Assembly: GCF_001949145.1 (NCBI RefSeq)
Contig: NW_019091619.1
Coordinates: forward strand, 46,907-110,906
Origin: Acanthaster planci
Lineage: Eukaryota; Echinodermata; Asteroidea; Valvatida; Acanthasteridae
Length of the DNA stretch: 64,000 nucleotides
Direction: 5' to 3'
Shown here: positions 1-12,400 of the stretch, one piece after another
Layout: every line of letters starts with the position of its first letter
Position numbering within the stretch: position 1 is the stretch's first letter
Made by a program: the position numbers and the translations under genes
Notes under the pieces: generated by a model
Database searches by the model: none
Told to the model about the DNA's origin: nothing
Seen by the model: only the letters and a program-made list of their open reading frames with translations

Positions 1-92
1 TGTACCTGCGTTAGTCTCCAGTCAAGTCATGTCAGCCTAGTCTTCGTCCTGTAGTCTTTGTCTACAGTCATGTCCATCCCGTTACAGTGTCA

Positions 93-272
93 GGTCAAAT
101 CGCCCCTGACCCTGACCAACTCGCCCCTTACTGACTCGCCCCTTCCCAACTCGCCCCCTCGTAAACTCGCCCCTGACCGACTCGCCTCTTACCAACTCGC
201 CTCCTGGCTGACACGCCCCCTGACTGACTCGCCCCCTGACCGACTCGCCCCCTGACTGACTTGCCCCCCTAC
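93..272 (+). repeat. Left tandem array of copy A (CTCGCCCC units)
   Basis: About eleven degenerate 15-17 bp units share the core ACTCGCCCC separated by variants of CTGACCG or TTACCA. The order of variant units matches copy C (56545-56647) and the right end of copy B read on the other strand. The array is therefore an inherited part of the element and has not expanded independently. Confidence 0.85.
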
Positions 273-1407
273 TAGCCCTAGGAACGTGAAGCAAATATGG
301 CCGGCCCAATGTATTAAAAAAAAAACAATGATTCTAACCAACGACCCCGCTACACGAATGACTCCCGGACAGTGATGGATATTTGGACATCACTACTGAT
401 CACTTATTTATTCAAACATGTACAACATACCCTCAGGATCAACAACTTCGAACCCTCGATCCGTCCGATTAATATTTGGGTATGTGACTGTATCTTCTTG
501 TAGTGACCCGATATCCAGTTACATGTGCTTGTCGTTAGTTAGTTATGGTGTTCTGTTGCTCATGCACTCGACTGTGACCTCACATATACGGCGAAAACTG
601 ATTTAGGTTCTTGGATGTACATGTACGCTTTTTTTGTGTGTGATGTATAAAGTCATAGTGGTACATGTACATTGTACACTAATGTCAAATTTTAACGCCC
701 CATTATTAATTTTTTTATTTGCGTAATTTTTATTCCTTTTTTGGAATTGAATATCTTTGAGAGTGCTCTTAATTTGTTTACAAGTAACGGGCACCAGATG
801 GCATGACTATTTTTCCATGACGTCATGACACCGACAGTGCATGCTGGGATATAATTCATATGGCCGGTCAACAATGTGATCCTTGATCACTGTACTCTCC
901 GAATAAATCAGTATTTAGTGTTAATTGTGAACTAATAATTGCATCCTGTGAAGTTATCGGAACCTGAAAGTGTGTAGTGACCGTTACACCCTTTGTCATA
1001 AATCATGTCTCCTTAACACTTCCGTAGGTTTGCGTCGCCGGACATTATGCCTAATGCATGTATGTACCATTTTTTTTATCCGAAACAGTCCGCAAAGTTA
1101 ATTAATATAGTAGAGTGTTGGTGTTGTGGTGCACGAAATCCCATAGACAATACACAAGAAATGCTGCGCCATGGCCCATGCACACGATAATACTGAATTA
1201 GTTTTACCAATATCAAGAAAAAATATTGTTACCCCCAAATTCCACACAAAGGGAATATCCACCAAGCTTTAAACAAACTCAACTTTGAGTGCCCGCTGCA
1301 AACCCCAGAACCTATTTTTAAGGGCAGCAAGTACCGATTGCATCTCTGACAGATTGTATTTTTTTTAAATGGTGAATGGGCCGGTCATATGTGCTTGGCA
1401 AACTTAG

Positions 1408-1500
1408 GGGGGCGACTTGGCTAGGGGGCGAGTCGGTCAGGGGGCGAGTTGGTAAGGGGCGAGCTGGTAAGGGGCGAGCCGGCCAGGGGGCGAGTTGACC
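1408..1500 (-). repeat. Right tandem array of copy A
   Basis: About six units of the same kind lie in inverted orientation (GGGGCGAGT core on the plus strand). They form the other terminal inverted repeat of copy A and match the left array of copy B. Confidence 0.85.
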
Positions 1501-1507
1501 TACAGTC

Positions 1508-2117
1508 GTACATAGGGTCCACACAGTACACGCAAAATATCAGCACATGCCATGCATCACCATTAGCTTTATTTCCCTCAGATGTGTGAAGTGAGGCCTC
1601 CCTAGCATACATGTACCTAGTTATTAATTGGGCATCACGGACATCCGGAACTCTCACAAAATGCTAGTCAGGGAGTAGTAGTCCAATTGTTTCCATTCTA
1701 ATGACCAATCATCATAGCTCAGCTTTCCTTTGGACATGTTGGACATGTTGGATGGGGTCAGGAAAACCAAAGGAAAAGATGGGTCATGCTATCATGGCTA
1801 TTTAGCATGTTTAGCGTGAACAAGCGTCAACAAGTTATTCAAGCATTTATGCAAAGTTTTTTTGGCCTATACAAAATGTTGATTCGGATCCTACATGAAC
1901 ATGTACATATCAAATTCAACTAGCCTATATCTATCTGAAACGATATTTGAGTGTTGAAATTTGAGTGACAAAGTCATGCCTGTTTTATATAACGGGTTTG
2001 CCCGTTTGTCAATTGATGCATGAAATGGGATGAAAGAAATCAGGGCTGGTAGTCTGTAGCATTGCTACCTGCTACAAACCCCACGCATGCGCATTAATGA
2101 CTTTAGAATTTCCCTGT
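1508..2117. other. Intergenic, no gene seen
   Basis: AT-rich sequence without a convincing open frame, splice pattern or repeat structure beyond short TACATG runs. Confidence 0.5.
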
Positions 2118-2458
2118 GAGTTTGTGCACAAGTCAGTAGTGTAGCACTTTTTGCTACAGATTTCCACCCCTGACTTTTCCCTTCCCAGCTACATGTAATT
2201 GTAGCCATGGTAGCAATGTGTAGCAGTAAAATTGTGCACAAGTCAATGGTGTAGCACTTTTTGCAACAGATTTCCACCCCTGACTTTTCCCTTCCCAGCT
2301 AATTGTAGCAATGTGTAGCAGTAAGTTTGTGCACAAGTCAATGGTGTAGCACTTTTTGCTACAGATTTCCACCCTTGTCTTTTCTCTTCCCACCCTGTAG
2401 CACTGTGTAGCAATGAGTTTGTGCACAAGTCAATGGTGTAGCACTTTTTGCTACAGAT
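2118..2458 (+). repeat. Tandem repeat, four units of 92-110 bp
   Basis: Four successive copies begin with TTGTGCACAAGTCA at about 2121, 2231, 2326 and 2418, followed by GTGTAGCACTTTTTGC and a pyrimidine-rich stretch (TTTTCCCTTCCC). Unit length falls from 110 to 95 to 92 bp through small internal deletions. It lies just upstream of the PHF7-like gene. Open frames across it on the minus strand are repeat artefacts. Confidence 0.9.
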
Positions 2459-3411
2459 ATTGCCATGCCCACGCTTATCTGCTTCCATCATTCGTGTTTG
2501 CTTGTGCGTCCGGTCAGTGGCGAGGGTTTGGTCTAGTTTGTAGCCATCATGATGTTTGTACATTGTACATGTACATTCCATCCATCGGTAATGTCGGTTC
2601 AGAGAAATAACGAACTCCCGTGAGAAAAAGCCACTGTTTCTCAAATTCAGAACTGTGGGTAGGATAAAGGACTGGACATGAGAAATTATGAGAATCAGGT
2701 GTCAACAAAAGGTTCCATACCTTGTACCAGGCTATCCTTGTTTGGGGGCTTTGGTACATGTACATGTAACTCTTATTCCAGAAGGTTGAGGTTTTACAAT
2801 GTACCTACATGTACATGCACCTTGCAGATAGCCCTGCACCAATCACTGTAAAACGGATGGAACTTTCTGTGACATCCCGGAGCTTTGGGACCTTTTGCAG
2901 TGAAAACAAATTGCTTTGTTATGAAAAAGTCTGTGGCATTTTCCCTCAGGACCTTAGGTAGCGAAAGGTCATGGATGAATGCACATGGTTGTGTCCATCA
3001 ATAAAATGGCAAAGTTTCAGGTGTTTTGATAATGCCAGCTTACTCTGCCTCAGTGAAACTGAAATTAGGATCAACTGTTCTGGCTGAAAAATTTCTAATG
3101 CCAAAAAAACTTTTTTTGACTGGCCATTTACTATTCACATAGCCCCCAAAAGCTGCCGTATTTTTACTTAATTGGTTTGGGACCATGGTCAAATGGAGTT
3201 TTTCTTTAATAGGATGATTGCAAAATGTTTTTGATTCGGTCATGGTAGGCATTGACATTTTACTTTCAATATTGATGGCAGACATACAAAAATAATTTTG
3301 TAGCTCCAGTTAATAATGGATTTGCTTCCTAATCACTGCAATTTTCATCATCAGTGTGAATGAAAGAATTTCTGCTTGTTTTGTGATAGGATGTGATGCA
3401 ACTCTAATGCC
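2459..3411 (+). other. Probable 5' flank and leader of the PHF7-like gene
   Basis: No coding frame with homology is visible. A splice-acceptor-like site (TTTTGTGATAG) ends at about 3390, 21 bases before the start codon, so an upstream non-coding exon is likely. Promoter and transcription start cannot be placed by eye. Confidence 0.35.
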
Positions 3412-3478
3412 ATGAAATCCTCCCAAAGAACAGAGTTGGCGGACCACAAGAAGGTAGTGGAGCACAGCTACAAGAGGG
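3412..3478 (+). CDS. PHF7: PHF7-like coding exon 1
   Basis: The start codon is the first ATG in frame with exon 2; the ATG five bases upstream hits a stop at once. It encodes 22 residues ([14 protein letters not shown]...) and ends in phase 1 at G|GTAAGC. Confidence 0.7.
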
Positions 3479-6400
3479 GTAAGCGTCTGCTACAGTAAGA
3501 TCATTTTCTCCCGTTTTGACCTTTTTTTTTTACTCTTCCCAGTTTAAATCCAAAACTTTGAGTTGCTAGAAACAGCTACCAAACAAATTTCAGGCAGGTG
3601 AATGTCTGTGTGAACAGTATGTGAAACAGAATGTCACTTTTATCATTGGCTTGGAATAGGAAAATCACTTGCATGCATGTGTACATGTACATGTAAGTGT
3701 ACTGTAAGGGGGTGGTATACATGTACATGTACCTTAGAGTTTCAAGGAGCCTCCACTGTCAACTGTTGTAGGTACAATGTACATGTATCTACCCCAAGTT
3801 GAGGTGCACCCTCACCAGTACAGAAGAGACAAGCTTGTGGGCAGTTTTTCAGCAGGGCTCATGCAAGCACCCGGTGCACAAGCAAGGATCGGACCATCCA
3901 ACAGAAACTGCAGAAATCTGTGCACTGACATGACGAGTTCCTGTGAAAGGACCGTCGTTGCTATATGTACATGTATGTAAAAAGACACCCTCTCCTATTC
4001 CAGCTAGGATTGGATAAAGTAACGCCAGCGTACCTGCAGTGACAAAACTCTGTTTTTTTTTCTTTCTCCCAAGCTTTCTGCATTTTCTGCAACCAAGATG
4101 CTGAAGGGGGCCCAGAATGTGGCAAGCTGTTGACAGACAAGGACAGGCAGGTCTACGTGCACAAGTACTGTCTGGTAATTCTGACCACAATTGTTGACGT
4201 ATTCCACCAAAGAATGATTCAAAGCCTCCGCTACAGACGTTAGTCTTAAAGAGTTTTCTGCATGCAGTCAGTACATGTGCCTGTGTACAAACAGGCTTTG
4301 CAAATCAGGAACTTTTATTTCACGGCAAGGCATCACTGAATGAAGTGTTTAAATGTAATTGTATAATATATGGTGGACTCTGAACGTGTTTAATGTAATT
4401 ATGTTTGGTTCATTCTAATCCTGTTTGTGGCATGAGCTACATGTGCAACATTACCAACATTCTGGATCTCTATGTATTCTCTACTTCTATGAGTAAAAAG
4501 AAAAGACAAAGTTACATGTAATGACATTTAGCAATTTTGAAGTTTATTTTGAGAAATGAGACAAAGGTTTGCGGTTGCACCATGTGAATTCTCTTTAGAG
4601 TGAGTGAGGTTCTGAGGAGAACTCAAAGTAGACTCAAAGTGTTGGACAGTATGCTCTGTCTGTCGTCAGGAGACTTGAAGTCGGAGCTAGGGTTTCTGTA
4701 GAAGATCTCGGAGCAGTGGGGTGTGAATAGGATGCTGCCACTGGAGTGGTTAAGATCAGTGTAGAGCTGCTGATGATGTGAGAAGGCGACGAACAATGCC
4801 AGTCTGAAGGCGGGGGGCAGGGAAGATACGTGTACGTGTAGGTTCCAACGATTGTACTGTCCGAAACTCTGAAAGCGGCCGGCTTCGTGTCAGATCCTCA
4901 CTCGCTCATGAAAGAGACTCACTTGGTGCCTACCGTATGCCTCCTCTCAGTTTCCCTGTCAGATGAGAGGGTAACACACACCCGTTCTTCCTTGACTGTC
5001 TCAGTTGTTTGCCAGCGGTCTGTCTCAGTCAGGGGCTGATGACGAAGGGATTGATGGCTTTCTTGTGCCTGACATTCTTCGAGAGCTCAATAGAGGCCGC
5101 CGGCTGGTATGTGTTTCAAAATGTCTCTTTGTATTATCCTGTGCCTTGACCAAATGGGGATCCTGCTTCTTTGTAAAGCTCTCACACTATTTTCAGCTCT
5201 ACACAGCATTTGTTCTCATTTAACCACTTGTTCCCCCTTGCTCTCAAAGCATTTGCCCTCAGCCAGTCACATGTATTCCCTCCTTGCTCGCAAAGCCTTT
5301 TTCCTCATCCAATCACTTGTTCCCCTTGCTCTCAAAGCATTTGTCCTCACTTGTTCCCCCTTGCTCTCAAAGCATTAGCCCTCATCCAGTCACTTACATG
5401 TATTTCCTCCTTGCTCTCAATGCCCTTTTCTTCACCCATTCACTTGTTCCCCTTGCTCTCAAAGCATTTGCCCTCATCCGATCACCTGTTCCCCCCTTGC
5501 TCAAAGCATTTGTTCTCATCCAATCTTTTACATGTATTCCCCCTTGCTCCTTATTCAATCACTTATTCCCCTCTTGCTCACACATTTGCCCCTTATCCAA
5601 TCTCTAGGCCTTTTCTCCCTTTCCCTATCCATTTGCTGTTTTGTCAGCATTTTCCCTCATCATATCAGTTGTTCCCTCCTGGCTCTCATAGAACGTTCAG
5701 TGTAATATTTGTCCGCATCAAGCCACTTTGGCTCCCTCCCCATTCCCTGACAAGCTGGTTGTCTTTCTACTCTCTCTGTTGGCCCCATAATTCTGTTGCT
5801 TCGCTACCAAAGCTATCAAGCCGAAGCATGTCAGCCTTTCCCCCGCAAATCTCCTGAAAGTGTACATTTTATGAAGTTTTTCTCATGGGAATCTGCTGGA
5901 TCAGAATTTATTTGCTCTCACAATAAGTTTTAACACAAAATTCTGCAGTTGGGAGATTTTTATCCTGTAATATTTTGAATTGATATCCTTGGTGCAGGAT
6001 TAACAGGGACGCGTGGCATTCTGAAGAGAAGTTGAATTTCACCATGCAAACCTCTCAGACCAAAAACATCTTTCTGCAAATGCTTAAACCAGCGTTGTCG
6101 TCCCTAACATCGCCAGACCATTCAGAAGACCTGTTGGAAGTGACAAGATGAACCATGGCAAAGGAATGCTTTTGTTACAGTTCATTTGAATAGCTTGGGT
6201 CTTGCATTCAGACTGGAGGTCTTATGTTGGTCTTCCGAAGGTCTTGTAAGATCTTGTGTTGGTCCTAACAGATTGCAACACACGCTTGAATGCTATTTTG
6301 GCATTTAAGATTCATTCCGGGTTTGTGATAACAGTTACATGTCAGTGTGTATTTCTTCTCCCAGACAGTTTGATGTTGTTCTCTTTTCAGAGATGTTTCT

Positions 6401-9400
6401 ATTGTTCCAAGAAGACGGCCACCATTGGTTGCTCCCTCTCGATATGCAAGCGAGGCTTTCATTTCAATTGCGGGTTCAAGAATGAGGCCATGTTTTGCTT
6501 CTTTGATTCTTTCCTGTAAGTTACCCCCTCGAGGAATATTTCACAGAAAATTTTGCCTGGGAAACCTGATATCCAGATGAAACTGGCCAAATACTTGGTT
6601 TCACTTCTGTGGTTATGCGTAAAGTTACCATGTCCTGCTGCCACCTTTTGTCAGGGGATATGCAACTTCATGGTTGTTCACAAACACATTGTGCTGCAGT
6701 ATAAAAGACAGTGTAGCAAATACACTGCACATGCACGGGCCAGTTTAGACCCACCATATTAAAATGCAAATGTTTGGAAAGCATAAACCATTAGCAATTT
6801 GGGCCCCCTCTTTTGCGATTTATGGCAGTTTTGGAAGCCAGCATTTCAATTGTTGAAAACACTAAAGAATCTTTGCTTATCAGGGACAACAATCTGTTTT
6901 TTCTTGTGCTTTTTATGAGTGATTTGGAGGGTGAAATTCGACCAATAAACACTAAAGTGGCCTTTAACCAGCCTTTAACCTAACATGTACATCAAGATCT
7001 CGTCAACTGTTGCTTTCAGCATGTCAAACTTCATTTCCTTGAAATTCTATAGTCATGATAGTTGCATGGTATAGGAATTATTCTATGAATCTCTTGATCA
7101 GCAAGGGGTGTTGTTGTTGTTGTAATGGCAGAATGGAACATGTGGCGCGTGTGGAAGAAGGGTTGGTTGTTTGCAAGATTCTTAACTTCACGTTTGCACA
7201 TTTTTTGCACAGTTGAACCAAGCACTGCCACTGTTGTTTCAACACAACAAAGTCAGTAGTCTCAAAGTGTGCGACAGATTCAAAATTCACCCCAGGGCTT
7301 GTCTAACATCTCCACGGTCATGCCAATGAAGGTGCGACTAACTTGTCCCATTTCTCCTCTCCCACCACCTCGCAGGGTGTTTTGCAAGGATCATCGCCCC
7401 CAGCAGGATGTTAAGACCTCCAAGTCCGATCCAGCCACCGTCACCTGCCCCATCTGCTTTGAGGACCTCGAGGCCAGGGTCTCCAACCACGTGCTGAAGA
7501 CTCCCTGCTGCACCAACACCTGGTTCCACCGCACCTGCGTCCAGGTACGCATGTGGGACCCTGCAGGAGCCAATTTCACAGAGTAGGGAAATATGCTAAG
7601 TGCAGGGAGTTTCTACTTAATGGAAACAAGTTACCAACCAGAATGCCTCACACACCTTGTATTTCCAATGACTAGTTCACAGCAGGTTTTCGTTAGCACA
7701 CAAATTTGCCATAAAAAGGCATTTTTAGTCTGAACATGCCAGTGAAATTGGGCCCTGCAACCTGCCAGCACATACATGTACATTGACATTAACAAGTCGA
7801 ACGCATTAAAAACGTCATTTTAACTTTACAAGTGGCGTGATTAAAACGGACCTTGTATTAGTATTTAAAAGCAAAGAAAACAAAGACTTGCGAACCTGAA
7901 ATTTATTTGTGAAGGGCAGGATGTAGTGTAGCATTGTTTTTATCAGTGTGTCTGTGCTGTAGCCCCCATCAGCCAAAGTTTGTGGTGTTGTAAGCTCTTT
8001 TTCACTTGTTTTTCTTTTCACGAAGCAGGAATAATTTTCTTTGACATTCAGGCTCTGGCCGGACTCTCGCCATTGCTGAACAAATAACTTGTGTGTGTGC
8101 TGTGCTCGAGAGCTCAATGAATCCCAATTTTGTGCTTTTAAAATGATACAGAAGAACATTCTACAGTAGTACTGGTGTCGTGTCGATGCCAGTAGACAGC
8201 AGATTTTGAATACTCAAGAAGTCATGTGACACGGCGTGGGTGCTTTCAGAAATTTCCCTTGTTAAAGGAATCCTGTAGTGAAGAATACTTTCCTCACATT
8301 TTGGGGAACAGCTCACATTTTGTTTGGCTTTTTTGTAAAGAGATTGAATAATTTTCTCGTCAGGACACTAATACGCAATAATTAATAATTAATTTTTAGT
8401 AGTTAATAATAATTTTTGTACAGATATTGAATAATTTTCTCGTCAGGACACTAATACGCAATAATTAATAATTATTTTGTTTTGCTTGCTGTACATGTAC
8501 ATACTGAAAGCCATGAAAGCCCACTGTCATGACTGTGCCCCCAGTACACTAACGCTGATTTATATGTCGTCATCAATATTTCAAATTAAAAGACATTTAC
8601 ATTTCATATGAAAAGAAACCAGAGTGCCAATCTTCAGTGGCGTAGACATTAGACATGCAGTAACCTGTTTGCTTGTCCTTGTGTTCCTCGGCTTTTTGTA
8701 AACTCCTTTTAAAAAATGAACAATGCTATGCATGTCTTTCAAGGTGGGTAAAAATTGAGGAGGTTTTAATATCTTCTGTTGGGTGCTATTCTCATAGCAA
8801 CAAGCCCTGAGTGCTGGCTATTTCTTCCGCTGTGCCATCTGCAACAACCAGGAGAAGTTTCAGCTGGAGATGAAGAATTTTGGGATCTACATCCCTGAGC
8901 AGTGAGTTGATAAGTCCGAGATGGTTTGAAAAAAAGTAAAGAGGGTTCATATGGGGAAGGGGGAAGTCCCGTCGTTAGATGATGTCATCTTTAATTTGAC
9001 TCTGTGTTTGGGGAAAGGGTGTTGTCTTGCTGAAGTTACTTTTGCCTGGTAAAGACAAGTTCAGGGTGCTTACATTTCAGTTGTTCCTTTTGTTAGCAAA
9101 TGTTTGAAATGATTAAAAGCTGCAATTGTAGCTCAGTTGTTTTCCAGAACCAGTTCAATGCCATTTGGGGGGGGTCTGTGATGAAAATGTGTATGATCGT
9201 TGTTTGCTTGGTCTTTGGCCAGCGACCCTTTTTTTCACTACTGGCAATGTGTACATTTGAGTTGGCGTGGCATCAGCTTCTTTGTTCCAAAGTGACCTAA
9301 CCTGCATGGAATGAAGAACTGGCTCATTCTCGTCCACTTTTCTTCATGTTTTGTCCTTTTCAAGTGATGCATCCTGGGAGATGGAGGACAATGCTTTTCA

Positions 9401-12400
9401 GGAGTTGTACTGGCGTCACGACAGATGTGACATGGACCCCTGCAAGTGCCCACAAGGACGGCAGTTCAATAAAACTTCAAGGTAGGTAGCTTGCACTCAA
9501 GAGGGAGTACACCTCATAGGCTGGCGTCACCAAGGATGTTTCCAGTAGAAACTTAGTTATTGCTTTGATGTCACAAGTACACCCCAGTTTTCTGTAGAAT
9601 TTCCAAAAGACAGTTGGCAAGAAATGAGTCTATTGATGAGTTGTCATCCATTTGACTGGAAAAGTGCTTCCTGCGGCATATTGTGCATTGATGTTCATTT
9701 TGAACATTGAGGTTATCCTTTCTGGCTCCAGTGCTGTAGTTGTTTGATATGTGAACAGTGTTGAATGTCTTATACAGCACCATCAGTGGCAAATGGTATC
9801 TAGTAAGTGTTTAGGGTTTGTTTTTGTCACTTGTTGCTCTGCAGTAAGTGGGAGCTCGTGTTGTGCGATATCTGCGGGTCATCTGGATGCCATCTGGCTT
9901 GTGGAGGACTGAAACATATCAATCAGGACTGGGCGTGTGCCATGTGCAATGCCATGATGAGTAATGGTGGGTATTAACTAAATCTTGTCATCTACAGATC
10001 TAGTTGAGTTGCCTGTTGGGTCATCCTAAAACTTTTCGGTTAGTTCTTGTGACACAGACTGCAGTTGGAGATGGAGCTAAAATTATACAAAGAAGACTAT
10101 GTGTCCAGTACATGTAAAAAGGGAACTTTATAGTTCACAGTTAAATGGCTTGTATTCGGACAAATTTGGCAGACTAATGCATGTTGTTGAACAGGGAGAC
10201 TGTCTGTGGTACTTATGAATTAATTTTTATAAGTTGAAATTGTTGGACTGTAACGAACAATTAATTTAATAAGTAGTTGTCCAAGTTCATGTAGGTAATC
10301 AAATAAGATGTAAGAGAGTTGTTTTTGTCGGTTGTGAAATGTTGGGCTGATGATTTCACACACAATTCTTGTCCTGGCTTTTCAAGAACATTCTAGTTGC
10401 AAAAGAATGCACCTCATTAGGAAAATGACAACTGTTATGCTGGTTAAATTTATAGGTGATTAGGATTTTAGTCTTAGAGAACTCTTTGAAAGTGAAATCT
10501 GCATTTGGATCTGTGAAAAGGTATGCATACCTGCCAACCGCTCGGATTTCATCGGAACCTTCCAAATTTTTCAAAGTTCTTAGACTGCAAAAAATAGGAA
10601 TGTTCAGATTTCCATAAAAGAAAAAAAAATGAACTCTTGGCAAAAGAGGGCACTATTGCAGAACAGAAGGAGGGTGCTATTTGCAGAATAACGAGGGTGC
10701 TATGTCAAAATGGGAGGATTTACACTTATACATATATTATTGTGTGTGCATGTTCCTGTACTGTGTTCCGATCTCTGGCTTGTCAGTATTAGCAGATATG
10801 TGTTTGGTGGCATTGTCACTTGGAAAGGTTCGGGTTGGTTAAGAAACTAAAAACTAGCTGAGTTTTCTCAGCACAAAAATTAAAATTGGAATACTCTCCC
10901 TTTCTCTATTAACAGCCACTGAAGTCAGCTGTCCCTCAGCAGCCTCCCCTCAGAAGTTGCCCAGCTCGCCGGCAGATTCCCCTACCAAGACTGGGCAGAC
11001 CACCCGGACGGCCATGAAGCTGATGGGCAAGCATCCCCGCACACCCCTCTCCTCCCAGACCTTCCGCAAGAAGGTCACCCACTCGCTGTTCTGCTCCCTG
11101 AAGCTCCCGCACTCCCCCGAGGAGAACACCGGTCGGGATTTCTGCTGCTCGGTCCAGGGCTCCCCTGAGCTGGCCGGCTGGTGTGACTGCTGCCAGCCGT
11201 CGACATCCAAGCAAGGTGTGGAGGAGGGGGAGGAGAAACACAAGAAGGGGAAGAAGAGGAAGAAGTCATCGTGCGGCAGCAAAGAGAACAAGCGATACCA
11301 CTCTCTACACTCTCCCCAAAATCTGGGCTTCAAGAAGCACCACACTTGGAAAACACAATCTTCCGACCTCCTGAGTCACAAGATGAGCCCATCGGCAGGA
11401 CTGAAATATGGACCACGGACCACTCTACGCATGAGCATGCGCCCCAGAAATATTACCCTCTTACGATGTTCAACCCTGAATACACCAGGAGAGACAACAA
11501 CAGGCCAAGCCATTAAACAAACCCCTGGAAATGCTTCTGATGAAATCTGCAAAACCAGCAAAACCAGATCATTGCCAACACCCAGCCCAGCAGTCACATA
11601 CCAGATGGAAAATGACTTTTCAAAAGTCTCAGCTGAGCAAGATATTCGCAAGGAGAAGGTGTCAGAGATGGATGTAGCTAAAGATTTTAGTATGTTGCAT
11701 CACTGTTATGAAGAGTCCATGTCCTTTTCCCCGGGGCCCATTGCTGAGAATGGATCTTTAAATAAAAACCCAACTAACAACCACACACCAAGTCATTGTG
11801 ACACATCACAAGATGCAAACGGGTCTGTAACACTAACCAACTCTCCCACACTAGCATTCACTCCAAGTTCTGATGTTGTCGGTCAAGAAAACCGGGACCC
11901 ATTCAGTTTAAGGAAAAAATCACCAAATGCCTCAGCTACATGTACACATCCCGTAGATGAAGAGCCGCTGTCGTGTTTGGCAGCAAGGCTGGCCAGTCAA
12001 GCTGTTAAGGAGGCACTTCCTGAAGTGCCTCGGAGCGAATCTGGAGAAGGCAATACAGCCATACTCATGAGCATGCTCCAAGAATGCGTCAAGATTTGTG
12101 AGGGAGGCAGTGATGGAGAACCATCAACCGGCCTTCCAGGTACGTGCACACCACCACCATCTACGCTGGATTGTCAAAGGCCAGAATTGGCTGAGGAGAC
12201 TGCAGTGTCTGACACCACAAGACTTGCCATGAGCGAAGCCCTTGCCGAGTGTCACTTTCCAGAGTCTCCTGGAAACCTTGAGAGCTCAGCCAGTGTTATC
12301 TGTCTTTCCAGCGATATGGATTGTGAATGTGCATTTCCAGCCAAGACCGAAAATGCTGCCGGAACTGATGAAAAATACCATCTAGAGACGGACGGCCCAA

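Larger units (their letters stand above)
86..1507 (+). mobile_element. Foldback/TU-type DNA transposon, copy A
   Basis: A non-coding element of about 1.4 kb has ends made of degenerate tandem 15-17 bp units (CTCGCCCC core) in inverted orientation: 93-272 on the left, 1408-1500 on the right. Just inside each array is a GGCCGG-containing motif near 300 and 1380. The outer ends read GTGTCAGGTCAA at the left and, on the other strand, CTGTAGGTCAAC at the right. The interior (about 300-1380) matches, on the opposite strand, the interior of copy B at 57.7-59.4 kb, which proves it is a repeated unit. No transposase is encoded, so it is non-autonomous. I see no clear target duplication around this copy. 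The repeat-built inverted ends resemble the foldback and sea urchin TU elements (family knowledge); the assignment is inference. Confidence 0.75.

Noticed and set aside
93-272. CRISPR-like short repeats
   Set aside because: Units are contiguous and degenerate without unique spacers, and the genome is eukaryotic; they are transposon terminal arrays.
2065-2644. Several minus-strand frames with repeated KKCYTIDLCT
   Set aside because: Translation of the 92-110 bp tandem repeat; the periods are not consistent with a protein repeat under selection.
5210-5857. 215-residue open frame on the plus strand
   Set aside because: It is the translation of the pyrimidine-rich minisatellite (LFPLALKAF-type repeats) inside a PHF7-like intron; no start context, splice logic or homology.
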